NCBI GenBank assembly: GCA_948471525.1
Contig: CAOKSY010000001.1
Coordinates: 244,826-308,825, forward strand
Reading direction: 5' to 3'
DNA: 64,000 nucleotides
DNA from: an uncultured Clostridia bacterium
GTDB taxonomy: Bacteria > Bacillota > Clostridia > Christensenellales > UBA3700
The notes below the pieces were generated by a model, which saw only the letters and a program-made list of their open reading frames with translations, had not been told where the DNA came from and ran no database searches. Of this stretch, positions 50,999 to 60,336 are shown in pieces. Positions within the stretch are counted from its first letter, which is position 1, and the number at the start of each line of letters is the position of its first letter. A program made the translations under genes and the position numbers.

Positions 50999-52426
50999 AT
51001 GATTTTGAAATTCAAATATCGCGCCGAAGACGGAATTCTCGAGCCTTACCGCGAATATACCGTCGCCCGATACAGCTCGATGTCCGACAGAGTCGTCATT
51101 GATTTCGACGGTGATTCATTCGATCCGACGCGGTATATTTTTTATCTCGAATTCGTAAGCTACGACGGCCGCGGTATACCAAGATCGCGTTGCGTTACGC
51201 CTATATTGGAATATAACGGCGGAATAACTTACGATTTGCCTGCCTCTCTTACTCAATACGCCGGACACGTAGATATGCAGCTGACGGGATGCGACGGGAC
51301 CGATTCGTCCAAAGTCTTCAAGAGCGTGAGCAAATATTGCAAAGCCTTCGAGGTAGAAGACTCGGCGGGCGTAGTGGAAAACGAGATTGCGCAGACTCCC
51401 AATATTTTTACTCAGATCGTCAAGCAGTTGGATGAATTCGGCAGACAGTGCGAGAGCGAGATAGAGAATATCAGAGCTCAGCTCAAAGACTCTCTGCCCG
51501 CGCTTCTCGACGGAAAAAATATCTATACCGTGGAATTCGTCGTATACGGAAATACGGTAAAGAAAATAAACGTCATAGAGGGAAGCAAGCTGAGCGAACC
51601 GCAGTATTCTCTGCCCGAAAAATGTTCGGTCGTAGACGGTTGGTATATCATCGACGGGATAGATGGCAGACTGTGGGATTTTTCGACGGACAGGGTGGAG
51701 GACAATATGCGCCTCACGCTCAATTTTATGAGCGACGGACTTGTATTTTCCCAAGGAAAACTTATCGGCGCGGGCAATGCTTCAGGGGCGATATACGTGC
51801 CCGAGTTTTATGATGGAAAGGCTGTTACGGAAATTGACGGCAATATCGCGCTTAATGCTTTCGGCTTGGAATTCTATATGCCGAGCAATATGGATATATC
51901 CTGTTTTGCCGCGCTCAAAAACAGCAAAGTAAAGCATATCAAATTCCCTGCAGGCGGCTTGTTTAAAATAAGTCCCGACGACGGCGTATATACGGACAGG
52001 GATAAAGTCGGGGTCGAGGCTTGTTTTTTTCTCCCGAGGGTTTATATAAGCGAGGTTAGAGTAAACGGTCCCGCCGAATATCTAGGTCCCTATGCGATAA
52101 GCGACAACACTTACGTTACGTCGATCTCTCTGCCCGCGACTATGAGATATTTTATCGAGGGATGTATTTGCAATACCGGCGTCAGATCTCTTAAGATCCC
52201 CGCGGCGGCGGAGAGCATCGAAGAATATGCGATAAAAGACAATACCTCCCTTCAGGCGGTGTATTTGGAAGGGGATTGCTCGCAAGGGATAAACGAAAAT
52301 TCTTTTGTCGATACGACGGTAACTCCGCACAGAAGACCTACGCTCTACGTGAGATCGGAATATTACGGTAAGTACGCCGCGAGAAATTTGCCTTACGTCT
52401 TGAAGAAGATAGGCGAGGACAACTGA
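50999..52426 (+). CDS. Phage-baseplate-like N-terminus plus leucine-rich-repeat protein
   Basis: From ATG 50999 (GGAG 7 nt upstream) the protein is 475 aa. Residues about 1-130 form a beta-rich region with YIFYLEFVSYDGRGIPR and VTPILEYNGGITYDLPASL, like N-termini of phage BppU/receptor-binding proteins. A coiled coil (about 145-165) and an InlB-type beta repeat (about 180-240) follow. The last 200 residues are BspA-type LRRs (ISLPATMRYFIEGCI, SLKIPAAAESIEEYAIKDN). There is no signal peptide and no LPXTG. No other phage genes surround it, so it may be a domesticated tail-fibre-like gene or an intracellular adhesin-type protein. Confidence 0.6.
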   Translation: MILKFKYRAEDGILEPYREYTVARYSSMSDRVVIDFDGDSFDPTRYIFYLEFVSYDGRGIPRSRCVTPILEYNGGITYDLPASLTQYAGHVDMQLTGCDGTDSSKVFKSVSKYCKAFEVEDSAGVVENEIAQTPNIFTQIVKQLDEFGRQCESEIENIRAQLKDSLPALLDGKNIYTVEFVVYGNTVKKINVIEGSKLSEPQYSLPEKCSVVDGWYIIDGIDGRLWDFSTDRVEDNMRLTLNFMSDGLVFSQGKLIGAGNASGAIYVPEFYDGKAVTEIDGNIALNAFGLEFYMPSNMDISCFAALKNSKVKHIKFPAGGLFKISPDDGVYTDRDKVGVEACFFLPRVYISEVRVNGPAEYLGPYAISDNTYVTSISLPATMRYFIEGCICNTGVRSLKIPAAAESIEEYAIKDNTSLQAVYLEGDCSQGINENSFVDTTVTPHRRPTLYVRSEYYGKYAARNLPYVLKKIGEDN

Positions 52427-52436
52427 GGAGCGCGTC

Positions 52437-52724
52437 GTGAAAAGGTGTAAATTTTTCAGAAAAGCCGCGGAAGGAAAAGTACTCGCCAAGGCGGACGGCG
52501 GCAGACTTATCTATGCCAGAGGAAGAGTAGGATCGAATACCGAGTACGGAATAAGTACCTGGAGAGAGTTCGACTCGGTGGAAGAGGCGGCGAAGGCGCT
52601 TGGAGTGCCCGTGCCGCAGATAAGAAGAGCGCGCATATATCCGCCTTCCTTTATGGCTGACGGATTGGACAGACCTGCGCTCAGGGGATATTCGTACAGA
52701 GATATATTCGACGTAAAAAATTAG
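52437..52724 (+). CDS. 95-aa basic hypothetical protein
   Basis: GTG 52437 follows GGAG at 9 nt, 10 bp after the LRR gene. The product is basic and has a short helical segment (REFDSVEEAAKALGVPVPQIRRARI) that could be a DNA-binding or phage-like helix. No family recognised. It is probably co-transcribed with the LRR gene and precedes spoVT by 48 bp. Confidence 0.6.
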   Translation: MKRCKFFRKAAEGKVLAKADGGRLIYARGRVGSNTEYGISTWREFDSVEEAAKALGVPVPQIRRARIYPPSFMADGLDRPALRGYSYRDIFDVKN

Positions 52725-52772
52725 TTTTACATAATTATTTCGCCTTTGCCTATACTATCGTCGGAGGTCAAT

Positions 52773-53297
52773 ATGAAAGAGACGGGAATAGTAAGAAGAA
52801 TCGACGAGTTGGGCAGAGTGGTGATACCCAAAGAATTGAGAAAAGTGCTCAAACTCAAAGAGGGCGAACTGCTCGAGATATATACCAACGACAAGAGCGA
52901 ACTGGTATTCAAGAAATATAACGAAGTCGGCGCGACTCAGGATCAGCTCGATCTTATCAGCAAGATACTGTACAAGAACACGGGCAAAGAAGTGGCGATA
53001 TGCGATACGAGCAGCATACTCGCGCATTACGGCGGCAAAAACTATCTTCAGGGCGAAGATATAAGCGACGAACTTTACGGCGTGCTCGACGACAGAAAGT
53101 CGCGGCTTATAAAGGACAGAAACGTCAAGATCTCGGACGAAGGAGAAAAGCCGAAAGACGTGGAGCAGTATATAGTGCCGCTTATCAGCAGCGGAGATCT
53201 CTACGGAGGTATCATTCTTTCCGCGGACAAACTCGGCAGCGTGGACATGGCGCTCTGCGACGCGATGGCTCAGTATTTGATATACAATATAGGCTGA
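52773..53297 (+). CDS. spoVT: Stage V sporulation protein T
   Basis: The 174-aa protein has an AbrB-type swapped-hairpin DNA-binding N-terminus (MKETGIVRRIDELGRVVIPK, ELRKVLKLKEGELLEIY) and a C-terminal GAF-like domain (ISKILYKNTGKEVAICDTS). SpoVT adjusts sigma-G-dependent transcription in the forespore. GGAGGTCAAT precedes ATG 52773; an upstream frame from 52746 is not needed. A TATACTA 26 bp upstream partly resembles a sigma-G -10 element, which is weak evidence. The next two genes follow in the Bacillus order. Confidence 0.94.
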   Translation: MKETGIVRRIDELGRVVIPKELRKVLKLKEGELLEIYTNDKSELVFKKYNEVGATQDQLDLISKILYKNTGKEVAICDTSSILAHYGGKNYLQGEDISDELYGVLDDRKSRLIKDRNVKISDEGEKPKDVEQYIVPLISSGDLYGGIILSADKLGSVDMALCDAMAQYLIYNIG

Positions 53298-53298
53298 T

Positions 53299-54891
53299 AT
53301 GAAAAAGAGATCGTTTGCCTACGGCGCGGTAGTACTTGCCGTATGCAGTATCGTCGCAAAACTCTTGGGCGGAGTTTATAGGATCGCGCTTACGTCGGCG
53401 CTGGGCGCGGAGGGAATAGGATATTATCAGTTGGTATTTCCCTTTTTTGCTCTTGTGCTTGCAATAAGCAGCAACGCCATACCTATCGCGCTGTCTAGGC
53501 AGATATCCGCCGAACTCGCGCAGGACAGGGGCGGAGCGGTCAGATGGCTTATGAAAAAAGCCTTGCTCTACGCTCTGGCTGCAGGTTTCATCGGCGTAAT
53601 TTTCACAATAGCACTCTCTCGGCTTATGGCAGGCGCGCAGTCGCAAGCCGGAGTATATATATGTTATATTGCCATTTCCCCCGCGATAATGTTCGTAGCG
53701 CTGGCCAACGTATTCAAAGGTTGGTTTTTGGGACACGGCAATACTACTCCTGCCGGCGTAAGCCAGATAGCGGAAGTCGTCGCCAAAATGGCGATAGGGC
53801 TTCTAGTCATCTACAAATTGCAAAGCCGCGGATTGATGCAAGCGGTGGCGGGCGGTTTGCTGGCAGTGAGCGTAAGCGAATTCACTTCTTTCGCGACGGT
53901 ATTCGTTTGGTATCTCGCCGCCGGCAGGGAAGAACGCAGGCTAAAACCCGAGCGTTCGGGCTATAGATTTTTTTCTTCGTTTTTGCCTATTACGGCAAGC
54001 GGACTTATATTTCCCGCAATAGCTTTTATCGACAGTATTATGGTCGTCAATCTGCTTGCTCTCGGTTCGCACTCGGACGCGGTAAGCCAATACGGAATCC
54101 TTACGGGACCGGTGGCGTCGCTCGTCAATATGCCTATAGTTTTGGCAATGTCTATATCCGTGGCGATAGTGCCGGCGATCGCAGGAGCGATGTCGGGCTA
54201 CGACGTGGTGTCGGTCAAAAACAAGACGGCGTCGTCTATAAAGATGTGTCTTTTAATATCCACTCCCTTTTTCGTCGGCGCGACGCTTATGTCGGGTAGC
54301 ATAGTCAGACTTCTGTATCCCGCTTTGAGCGCCGAGCATAAAAGTCTTACCGCGTATCTCCTGTCGGTTATGTCTGCGAATATAATAGTGCTGTCCTTGC
54401 TAGAAGTGCTTGACGCGGTGTTGCAGGGCATAGGCAGATTAAAGCCCGTTCTCGTCAATATAGCGGTGGGCGGCGCGGTCAAGATCGCGGCGGAACTCTT
54501 GTTTGTGCCTCGCTTTGGGATAGTGGCGAGCGGACTGTCGACTATAGCTTTCTATCTTATCGCGCTGTCGCTCAACGGGGCGCAGTACAACAGGCTTGTA
54601 GGCAAAAATACAAATCTCTTCAAAAGTATTGGCAAAATACTGCTTTCGGGTGCTATAATGTCTTTGGCGGTCGCGCCTGCGGCGTTTATATCGAGCGATA
54701 TATATTCGGTGATCTACGCCGTGACGGTCGGGGGGCTGGTATACGCGCTGTCGCTCTTATTCACCAGAGCGGTGGACGAGAAGGAGCTGGCAATGCTGCC
54801 TATGGGCGGCAGACTGTCGTCGGCGCTCAAAAGATTAGGGTATTTCAAGGAGAAAAAGCATTATGATAACGGTAGTGGCATTGGGCTGTGA
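53299..54891 (+). CDS. SpoVB/YabM-family lipid flippase (MVF superfamily)
   Basis: The 530-aa membrane protein has about 14 TM segments. The start, FAYGAVVLAVCSIVAKLLGGV followed by YQLVFPFFALVLAISSNAIP, is typical of SpoVB/MurJ-type exporters. Family members flip lipid-linked wall or polysaccharide precursors. Its position between spoVT and yabN equals Bacillus yabM. The ATG is 1 bp after the spoVT stop with no clear Shine-Dalgarno, so translation depends on coupling. It overlaps yabN by 29 bp. Confidence 0.88.
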   Translation: MKKRSFAYGAVVLAVCSIVAKLLGGVYRIALTSALGAEGIGYYQLVFPFFALVLAISSNAIPIALSRQISAELAQDRGGAVRWLMKKALLYALAAGFIGVIFTIALSRLMAGAQSQAGVYICYIAISPAIMFVALANVFKGWFLGHGNTTPAGVSQIAEVVAKMAIGLLVIYKLQSRGLMQAVAGGLLAVSVSEFTSFATVFVWYLAAGREERRLKPERSGYRFFSSFLPITASGLIFPAIAFIDSIMVVNLLALGSHSDAVSQYGILTGPVASLVNMPIVLAMSISVAIVPAIAGAMSGYDVVSVKNKTASSIKMCLLISTPFFVGATLMSGSIVRLLYPALSAEHKSLTAYLLSVMSANIIVLSLLEVLDAVLQGIGRLKPVLVNIAVGGAVKIAAELLFVPRFGIVASGLSTIAFYLIALSLNGAQYNRLVGKNTNLFKSIGKILLSGAIMSLAVAPAAFISSDIYSVIYAVTVGGLVYALSLLFTRAVDEKELAMLPMGGRLSSALKRLGYFKEKKHYDNGSGIGL

Positions 54892-56245
54892 AAAAGATCA
54901 GATCACGCTTGCGGGAGCGCAGGCTTTGGAAAGAGCGGACAAAATTTTCGTAAAGACCGCTCTTACCGATACATACGAATATTTCGACGAGAAAGGCATA
55001 CCCAACGTATGCCTCGATTTCATTTACGACACTTCGGAAAATTTCGACGATCTCGACGATAGAATAGCCGAGTATCTTATTGCGCAAGACGGCGGCAATA
55101 TTGTCTATTGCGTAAACGGCAGCGGCTACGACGACAGATCTGTCATAGTGCTCGGGCAGAGGACGGAAACGACGATAATCCCCTCCGTATCTGCGGGAAT
55201 AAACGGCGGCAGACCCAGCGTCGGCGCAGTGACCGTGAGCGCGTATGAACTCGTCAATATGGCAGGTTTTAACTACGACACGAGGCTTACGCTCGCGGTG
55301 ATTGATGTGGACAATGAGTATATAGCCGCGGAAGTCAAACTTGTGTTGATGAACATTCTCGGCGACGAAGAGGAGATACTTTTCAACGGCAGTTCCATAC
55401 CGGTATACGAATTGGACAGACAGAGGGGTTACGGTCATTCCGCAACTGTATTCGTACCTGCCAAAGAACTTACGGCAAAGAAGAGATTTAATTTCTTTGA
55501 TCTCTATTGCATAATGAAGATTTTGCGCGGAGACAACGGCTGTCAGTGGGACAGAGCGCAGACGCATTCGAGTATCAGACAAAACGTGATAGAAGAGGCG
55601 TACGAGCTTGCCGAAGCCATAGACAACGACGATATTGACAATATCATCGAAGAGAGCGGAGACATAATGTTGCAGAGCGTTTTTCACGGCGTGATAGGCG
55701 AGGATACGGGAGAGTTCAACGTAGAGGACGTGCTGAGCGCTATCTGCAGAAAACTTATAGACAGACATACGCATATATTCGGCGACGTAGTGGCGAACAC
55801 TCCCGAAGAGGCGCTCAAAGCGTGGGACAGCGCCAAAGCCAAAGAAAAGAACTATACTTCCGCAAGCGGCAAAATGGACAAGATAGCCAAGGCCCTGCCC
55901 GCGCTTATGAGAGCTTATAAAGTGCAGAAGGCGGCGGGCAAAGAGGGATTTGAGTTTGACGAATTCGATCAGGTCATGGCGAAAATAGAAGAAGAGATAG
56001 CCGAGTTTAAAGCCGCGAATAACGCCGTCGAGTATGAGGACGAAGGCGGAGATATACTGTTTGCGGCGGTCAACGCGCTGAGATGGAAAAAGATCGATCC
56101 CGAGATCGCTCTTTCCAAAGCGACGGAGAAGTTTGTCAAAAGATTCAGATATGTGGAAAAGAAGTGCGACGGCGATATGAAGAACAAGAGTCTCGACGAA
56201 TTGACGGCACTTTGGCAGGAGGCGAAAGTTGAGACAAAAGATTGA
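54863..56245 (+). CDS. yabN: YabN: methylase-like domain fused to MazG nucleotide pyrophosphohydrolase
   Basis: The 460-aa protein has an N-terminal tetrapyrrole-methylase-like domain (residues about 1-200, rather divergent: GCEKDQITLAGAQALERADK, GSGYDDRSVI). MazG domains follow: DNGCQWDRAQTHSSIRQNVI, then the metal site EEAYELAEAI...EESGDIMLQ, and a second copy with VEYEDEGGDILFAAVNALRW. YabN probably removes non-canonical nucleoside triphosphates. AAGGAG precedes ATG 54863. Its stop overlaps dusB by 17 bp. Confidence 0.92.
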   Translation: MITVVALGCEKDQITLAGAQALERADKIFVKTALTDTYEYFDEKGIPNVCLDFIYDTSENFDDLDDRIAEYLIAQDGGNIVYCVNGSGYDDRSVIVLGQRTETTIIPSVSAGINGGRPSVGAVTVSAYELVNMAGFNYDTRLTLAVIDVDNEYIAAEVKLVLMNILGDEEEILFNGSSIPVYELDRQRGYGHSATVFVPAKELTAKKRFNFFDLYCIMKILRGDNGCQWDRAQTHSSIRQNVIEEAYELAEAIDNDDIDNIIEESGDIMLQSVFHGVIGEDTGEFNVEDVLSAICRKLIDRHTHIFGDVVANTPEEALKAWDSAKAKEKNYTSASGKMDKIAKALPALMRAYKVQKAAGKEGFEFDEFDQVMAKIEEEIAEFKAANNAVEYEDEGGDILFAAVNALRWKKIDPEIALSKATEKFVKRFRYVEKKCDGDMKNKSLDELTALWQEAKVETKD

Positions 56246-57152
56246 TTTCTCGGCGGTAGCGTTCGCGCCGGTCGCGGGATATAGCGACGTGGGATTGAGA
56301 AGAGTGTGCGCCAAGCGCGGAGCGGATATCACTTATACGGAGATGATCTCCGCCAAAGGACTCGTTTACGGAAGCGATAAGACGGAAGATCTGTTGCATA
56401 CCACCGACTACGAAAGAATAAAGTGCGTGCAGATATTCGGTAGCGAGCCGTATTTTATATCAAAAGCCGCAGAGCACAGAGCGCTGGAAAAGTTTGACTT
56501 AATAGATATCAATATGGGCTGTCCCGTGCCCAAGATCGTCAAAAACGGCGAGGGCAGCGCGCTTATGGAAAACGTAAGTCTTGCAACGGAAGTAGTCAAG
56601 GCGGCGAAGAGCGGCGGCAGACCTGTGAGCGTAAAATTCAGGATCGGAGTGACGGCGGACAAGATAATCGCGGTCGACTTCGCCAAAGCTATGCAGGACG
56701 CGGGAGCGGACGCTATCGCGGTGCACGGACGCACACGCGAGCAGATGTACTCCGGCAAAGCCGATTGGCAGACGATAGCCGAGGTCAAGAAAGCCGTCGA
56801 TATACCCGTGCTGGCAAACGGAGATATAGTAGACGCAAAGAGTTATAAAGAGGCGATGCAGATCACGGGATGCGACGGGGCAATGATAGCCAGAGGCGCT
56901 CTGGGCAATCCCAAGATTTTCAGTGAAATAAAGGGCTTGAGCGTCGAGGGTTATTCGCTAAAAGAAGATATACTTTTGCATCTTCAAACGATGCTTGAGT
57001 TCCACAGCGAGGCTTACGCGGCGGCGAATTTCAAAAAGCATCTCGCATACTATTGCAGAGGTATGAGAGGGCAGAAAGAGATCAAACTCAAAGCGTTTGC
57101 AAGCAAGAGTATCGAGGATATAAAGGAGATTGTGGACGAGTATTTCGATTGA
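56229..57152 (+). CDS. tRNA-dihydrouridine synthase (Dus)
   Basis: The 307-aa FMN enzyme reduces uridines in tRNA. Motifs: FAPVAGYSDVGLRRVCAKRG, CVQIFGSEPYF, DINMGCPVPKIVKNGEGSAL with the catalytic Cys, SVKFRIGV, AVHGRTREQMYSGKADW and CDGAMIARGALGNP. It starts at a TTG (56229) supported by AGGAGG at 7 nt and overlapping the yabN stop. It occupies the place where Bacillus has yabO-yabP-yabQ. Confidence 0.93.
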   Translation: MRQKIDFSAVAFAPVAGYSDVGLRRVCAKRGADITYTEMISAKGLVYGSDKTEDLLHTTDYERIKCVQIFGSEPYFISKAAEHRALEKFDLIDINMGCPVPKIVKNGEGSALMENVSLATEVVKAAKSGGRPVSVKFRIGVTADKIIAVDFAKAMQDAGADAIAVHGRTREQMYSGKADWQTIAEVKKAVDIPVLANGDIVDAKSYKEAMQITGCDGAMIARGALGNPKIFSEIKGLSVEGYSLKEDILLHLQTMLEFHSEAYAAANFKKHLAYYCRGMRGQKEIKLKAFASKSIEDIKEIVDEYFD

Positions 57153-57178
57153 GGAAAACGCGTTCGTCGGAGGAAAAA

Positions 57179-57727
57179 ATGATAAACGTAGTATTGGTAA
57201 ATCCCGAGATACCCAACAATACGGGAAATATAGTGCGCACCTGCGCGGCGACGGGCGCGAAATTACATATTATCGAGCCGTGCGGATTCAGCTGGGAAGA
57301 CAAATATCTCAAGCGCAGCGGTTTGGATTATTGGGAGATATCCGACGTCAACCGCTATGAGAGCATGCAGGCTTTTTTGGCGGCGAATTTCAAGGACGAC
57401 GCCGATATTGACGGCAATATCGCGCAGGCGGTCCTCAAGACGAAACTCAAGTCGGGAGCGCAGTTTTTCTTTGCGTCTACAAAGTCAGATCACAACCATA
57501 CCGACGTCGAGTATAAAGAGGACTGTTGGGTATTCTTCGGCAGGGAGACGAGAGGGCTTGACGAGGAACTGTTGCGCGACAATTATAGCGACTGCATACG
57601 TATCCCCATGCGCGCGGAGGCGCGTTCGCTCAATCTCGCCAACAGCGTTGCGATAATCGTCTACGAGTATCACCGTCAGATGGATTACGTCGGACTTAAA
57701 GAAGAGGGAAATTTGACAAAGTATTGA
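57179..57727 (+). CDS. trmL: tRNA (cytidine-34-2'-O)-methyltransferase TrmL
   Basis: The 182-aa SPOUT methyltransferase acts at the wobble base of tRNA-Leu. Seen: INVVLVNPEIPNNTGNIVRT, LHIIEPCGFSWEDKYLKRSG, VFFGRETRGLDEELL, and the knotted SAM site IPMRAEARSLNLANSVAI. GGAGG precedes ATG 57179. It is the last gene of the spoVT-to-trmL run. A tRNA-Leu(CAG) gene lies 12 kb away, though TrmL usually prefers other Leu isoacceptors. Confidence 0.94.
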   Translation: MINVVLVNPEIPNNTGNIVRTCAATGAKLHIIEPCGFSWEDKYLKRSGLDYWEISDVNRYESMQAFLAANFKDDADIDGNIAQAVLKTKLKSGAQFFFASTKSDHNHTDVEYKEDCWVFFGRETRGLDEELLRDNYSDCIRIPMRAEARSLNLANSVAIIVYEYHRQMDYVGLKEEGNLTKY

Positions 57728-57763
57728 TACAAAAACCGCCTTACGTCGAGGCGGTTTTTGTAT
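57727..57763. terminator. Bidirectional terminator
   Basis: Perfect 15-bp arms ATACAAAAACCGCCT/AGGCGGTTTTTGTAT between trmL and radC. Confidence 0.92.
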
Positions 57764-57771
57764 ATTACTGT

Positions 57772-58557
57772 CTATCTGAAGGAATTGTTTTTGAAATGAT
57801 GTATCTTCATAGAATACTTGTCGGACGCATTGACTACCGAAGATAAATACTGTCGGAATGCGCCTGCATATCTTTCGAGATCGTCGTTTTCTCTAAAAGA
57901 GTAGTAACCTTCGTCTGCGATCACCAAATGGTCTATCAAAGATACCGTCAGCACTTCGCATAGTGAGACCAGCCATTTTGTAAAATCGTAATCGGATAGG
58001 GAAGGCGTCGGATCGCCCGACGGATGATTGTGCGCGAGGATCACGTTGTTGCCGTTGGCGAAAGCTGTGCGCAATATAAATTCCTTTATATCGAGTTTAC
58101 AGCTGTTGATATCTCCGTTGCCTACTTTGCAGATTTCGAGAAGTTTTCCTTTAGCGTTTACTATCGCCATATAGATCACTTCTTCTTTTTCGTCAAAGAA
58201 GAGTTCTCTGAAATAATTCGCCGTATTGCCGGTGGTGTCGAGACAGGGTTTTTCTCCTAGTTTTTGCAGAGAATATCTCTTGAAAAGCTGAGGCATCGAA
58301 GTTATATACAGAGCCGCGGTCTCAGTCATATTTTTGACGTCCTGCAGGAGTTTGGGAGACGTCTCGAATACGTTTTGGAGAGAACCGAAACGGTCGATAA
58401 GTTCGTGGGCGATAGGGTTGGTATCTTTCATAGGTATGTACGGATACAGCAGAAATTCCAATATCTCGTGTTCGGGCATATGCGCCATACCTTCTATCCG
58501 TATCCTCTGCCTCATTCTTTCGCGGTGGTTTGCGTGAGGATTGTCTTTCGGGGGCAT
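57772..58557 (-). CDS. RadC-family JAB/MPN-domain protein
   Basis: The 261-aa protein matches RadC (YeeS/DUF2466): an N-terminal helix-hairpin-helix part (MPEHEILEFLL, ELIDRFGSLQNVF) and a C-terminal metalloprotease-like JAMM domain with NVILAHNHPSGDPTPSLSD, the HxH...D zinc ligands. Its biochemical role is unsettled; a DNA repair role in the old literature is doubtful. Last gene of a leftward run that begins at the DUF4380-like gene. Confidence 0.88.
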   Translation of the reverse strand: MPPKDNPHANHRERMRQRIRIEGMAHMPEHEILEFLLYPYIPMKDTNPIAHELIDRFGSLQNVFETSPKLLQDVKNMTETAALYITSMPQLFKRYSLQKLGEKPCLDTTGNTANYFRELFFDEKEEVIYMAIVNAKGKLLEICKVGNGDINSCKLDIKEFILRTAFANGNNVILAHNHPSGDPTPSLSDYDFTKWLVSLCEVLTVSLIDHLVIADEGYYSFRENDDLERYAGAFRQYLSSVVNASDKYSMKIHHFKNNSFR

Positions 58558-58578
58558 CTTTTGTAAGTTCCTTGTGTT

Positions 58579-59469
58579 TTATTGTTGCTGAGCGTCTCCG
58601 CTCGGCGCGGGAGCCGGTTCGTATTCGTTGAAAGGAATATTGTTGTTTTTCAAAAATTCCGTTACGACTTGCGCGGGTAGTGCGCAACTGAGTCCGTATA
58701 TTTCGTCTTTAAAGTCCGGGCTAGCCGTTGTAATGCGCGCAAAAATAAGACCGACTACGTTGCTTTGGCAGTTGATCAACGGTCCGCCGCTGTTGCCGTG
58801 ATTGGTGTTGCCGTCGAGTATGATCGTATTGTGCTTGTCTGAAGAACTGAGTTTGAACGCAGGGGAACCTACTGAAAGTTCCGTAAAGATAAGCCCCATA
58901 TTGTTGGGATTGCCTATAGTATACAGCCTGTCTCCGTAAAACAATTCGTCTTGCGAGTCAAAAGTCACCGGATCGAACGTATTCGGCGCGCCGACTATGG
59001 AATCTATAACGGTGTTTTTGATCTTCAGCACCGCTATATCGGCGGTAAGACTATAAGTTACCAGTTCTGCGGAATATACGTAATTGTCAGCCGTCACAAC
59101 TTCGTATTTTTTTACGCTCTGCGGTTTTTCGTCAGGGTTGTTCGCCGAAGGCAGATCGGTTCCCGTCGACGCAAACTTGACTACGCAGTGTCTATTGGTC
59201 ACCACGTATCCGTCTTCGCTGATAAAGAAGCCTGTGCCTGCGCTCGGAAGCGCTTGATTTCTGAAAGTGGAGAGCACTCTTACGCAGGACGCAATATTGT
59301 TGTTGGCGACTATGCTTGCCACGCGCGAATCTTCTACTTGAGAGATGTCGATATAATAGGGAGTGCGTTGCGGCGTTCCCGAATAGAAAAGCGAGCACGC
59401 GGTGAGCGCGCAGAGTAGTGTCATTATCAATATCAGGCAAATTGCCGACGCAGCTATCTTCTTTTTCAT
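58579..59469 (-). CDS. Trypsin-like (HtrA/Deg-type) serine protease lipoprotein
   Basis: The 296-aa protein has a lipoprotein signal peptide (SAICLILIMTLLCALTAC, lipobox LTAC) and a chymotrypsin-fold domain with the full triad: VVTNRHCVV (His), TADIAVLKI (Asp) and NTNHGNSGGPLI (Ser). No PDZ domain follows, unlike DegP/HtrA. It probably acts at the outer face of the membrane in protein quality control or processing. It starts directly at the stop of the DUF4380-like gene, so the two are coupled. Confidence 0.88.
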   Translation of the reverse strand: MKKKIAASAICLILIMTLLCALTACSLFYSGTPQRTPYYIDISQVEDSRVASIVANNNIASCVRVLSTFRNQALPSAGTGFFISEDGYVVTNRHCVVKFASTGTDLPSANNPDEKPQSVKKYEVVTADNYVYSAELVTYSLTADIAVLKIKNTVIDSIVGAPNTFDPVTFDSQDELFYGDRLYTIGNPNNMGLIFTELSVGSPAFKLSSSDKHNTIILDGNTNHGNSGGPLINCQSNVVGLIFARITTASPDFKDEIYGLSCALPAQVVTEFLKNNNIPFNEYEPAPAPSGDAQQQ

Positions 59470-60315
59470 TTATTTAGTCAAACTCCATTTTACCGTGTGG
59501 ACGGCGCTTTCTCCCTTTTTCAGTTCTTTGAGAGAAGACAGCGTCTCTATCTCAAGCATTATATCGTTGGTATAAGTCTCGACGTTGCAGCAGAAATCCG
59601 CATACTCGCCTCGCGGAGCGGGATATTCTATACGCAACGTCATTCCTTTGACTTTGACCTCGATAGGTTGATCTACGTACATGCCCAATTTTATCGGGCG
59701 GGCGATATTCTTCTGCGAAAGAGTTACGCAGTCGTTGTCTATCTGCAGTCTTTCGTCCTTTATATCCGTATAACTCCAAAGCACAAGATTTCTGTTGGGG
59801 AGCAATCCCTTGTCTTCTGTGCTGAGCGGGATCTTGGCTATCGCGCCCTTTTCCATTACGGACAGCGTCCACAGCGCGATAGGTGGAGTAACGTTTTCTC
59901 CGCAGTTGGTAAAGCCGTGTTCGATGATAGCGTTGCCATCGTCGCTCATCTTTATTTTTATCGACTTTTTCAAGCCCGTGGTTATTTCTACGGGACTTAC
60001 GAAAGTCACGCCGTCGTCGGTCTCTTCGACTGCGATGGGCTCGTTGTCGGGATAGTAAGTATCAATATATTCGGGACTTTTCCACAGTCTGTGTCCGCCG
60101 TATATGTGCCAGATACCTTTTCCGACAAGATTTTTCTGAAGATATTCGTCGTCTTTGTTTATCAGATCGTCTATATCCTCATAGAATATGTTTTCTCCGC
60201 CGTCCTCGCCGTAGAATATAATTCTCGGACCAATGTCTACGGTGACGAGCATAGTCTTGCCGCCCTTGGATAATTTTGCGCATTTGCCGTACTTTTTATA
60301 ATTTATGTATTCCAT
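59470..60315 (-). CDS. DUF4380-like beta-sandwich protein
   Basis: The 281-aa protein has the features of DUF4380/galactose-mutarotase-like proteins: VTVDIGPRIIFYG, IYGGHRLWKSPEYI and a run of beta strands through FVSPVEITTGLKKS and ALWTLSVMEKG. The family is carbohydrate-fold related with no established activity. GAGGTGATC precedes ATG 60315. No signal peptide, so it is cytoplasmic, in contrast to its co-transcribed lipoprotein partner. Confidence 0.72.
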   Translation of the reverse strand: MEYINYKKYGKCAKLSKGGKTMLVTVDIGPRIIFYGEDGGENIFYEDIDDLINKDDEYLQKNLVGKGIWHIYGGHRLWKSPEYIDTYYPDNEPIAVEETDDGVTFVSPVEITTGLKKSIKIKMSDDGNAIIEHGFTNCGENVTPPIALWTLSVMEKGAIAKIPLSTEDKGLLPNRNLVLWSYTDIKDERLQIDNDCVTLSQKNIARPIKLGMYVDQPIEVKVKGMTLRIEYPAPRGEYADFCCNVETYTNDIMLEIETLSSLKELKKGESAVHTVKWSLTK

Positions 60316-60336
60316 ATGATCACCTCGCTAAATTAA

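Noticed and set aside
50999..52724. Prophage remnant
   Set aside because: Only one phage-like N-terminal domain is seen; there is no integrase, terminase, capsid or attachment repeat.
54845..56332. 495-codon minus-strand open frame
   Set aside because: Antisense to yabN with shadow-frame composition.
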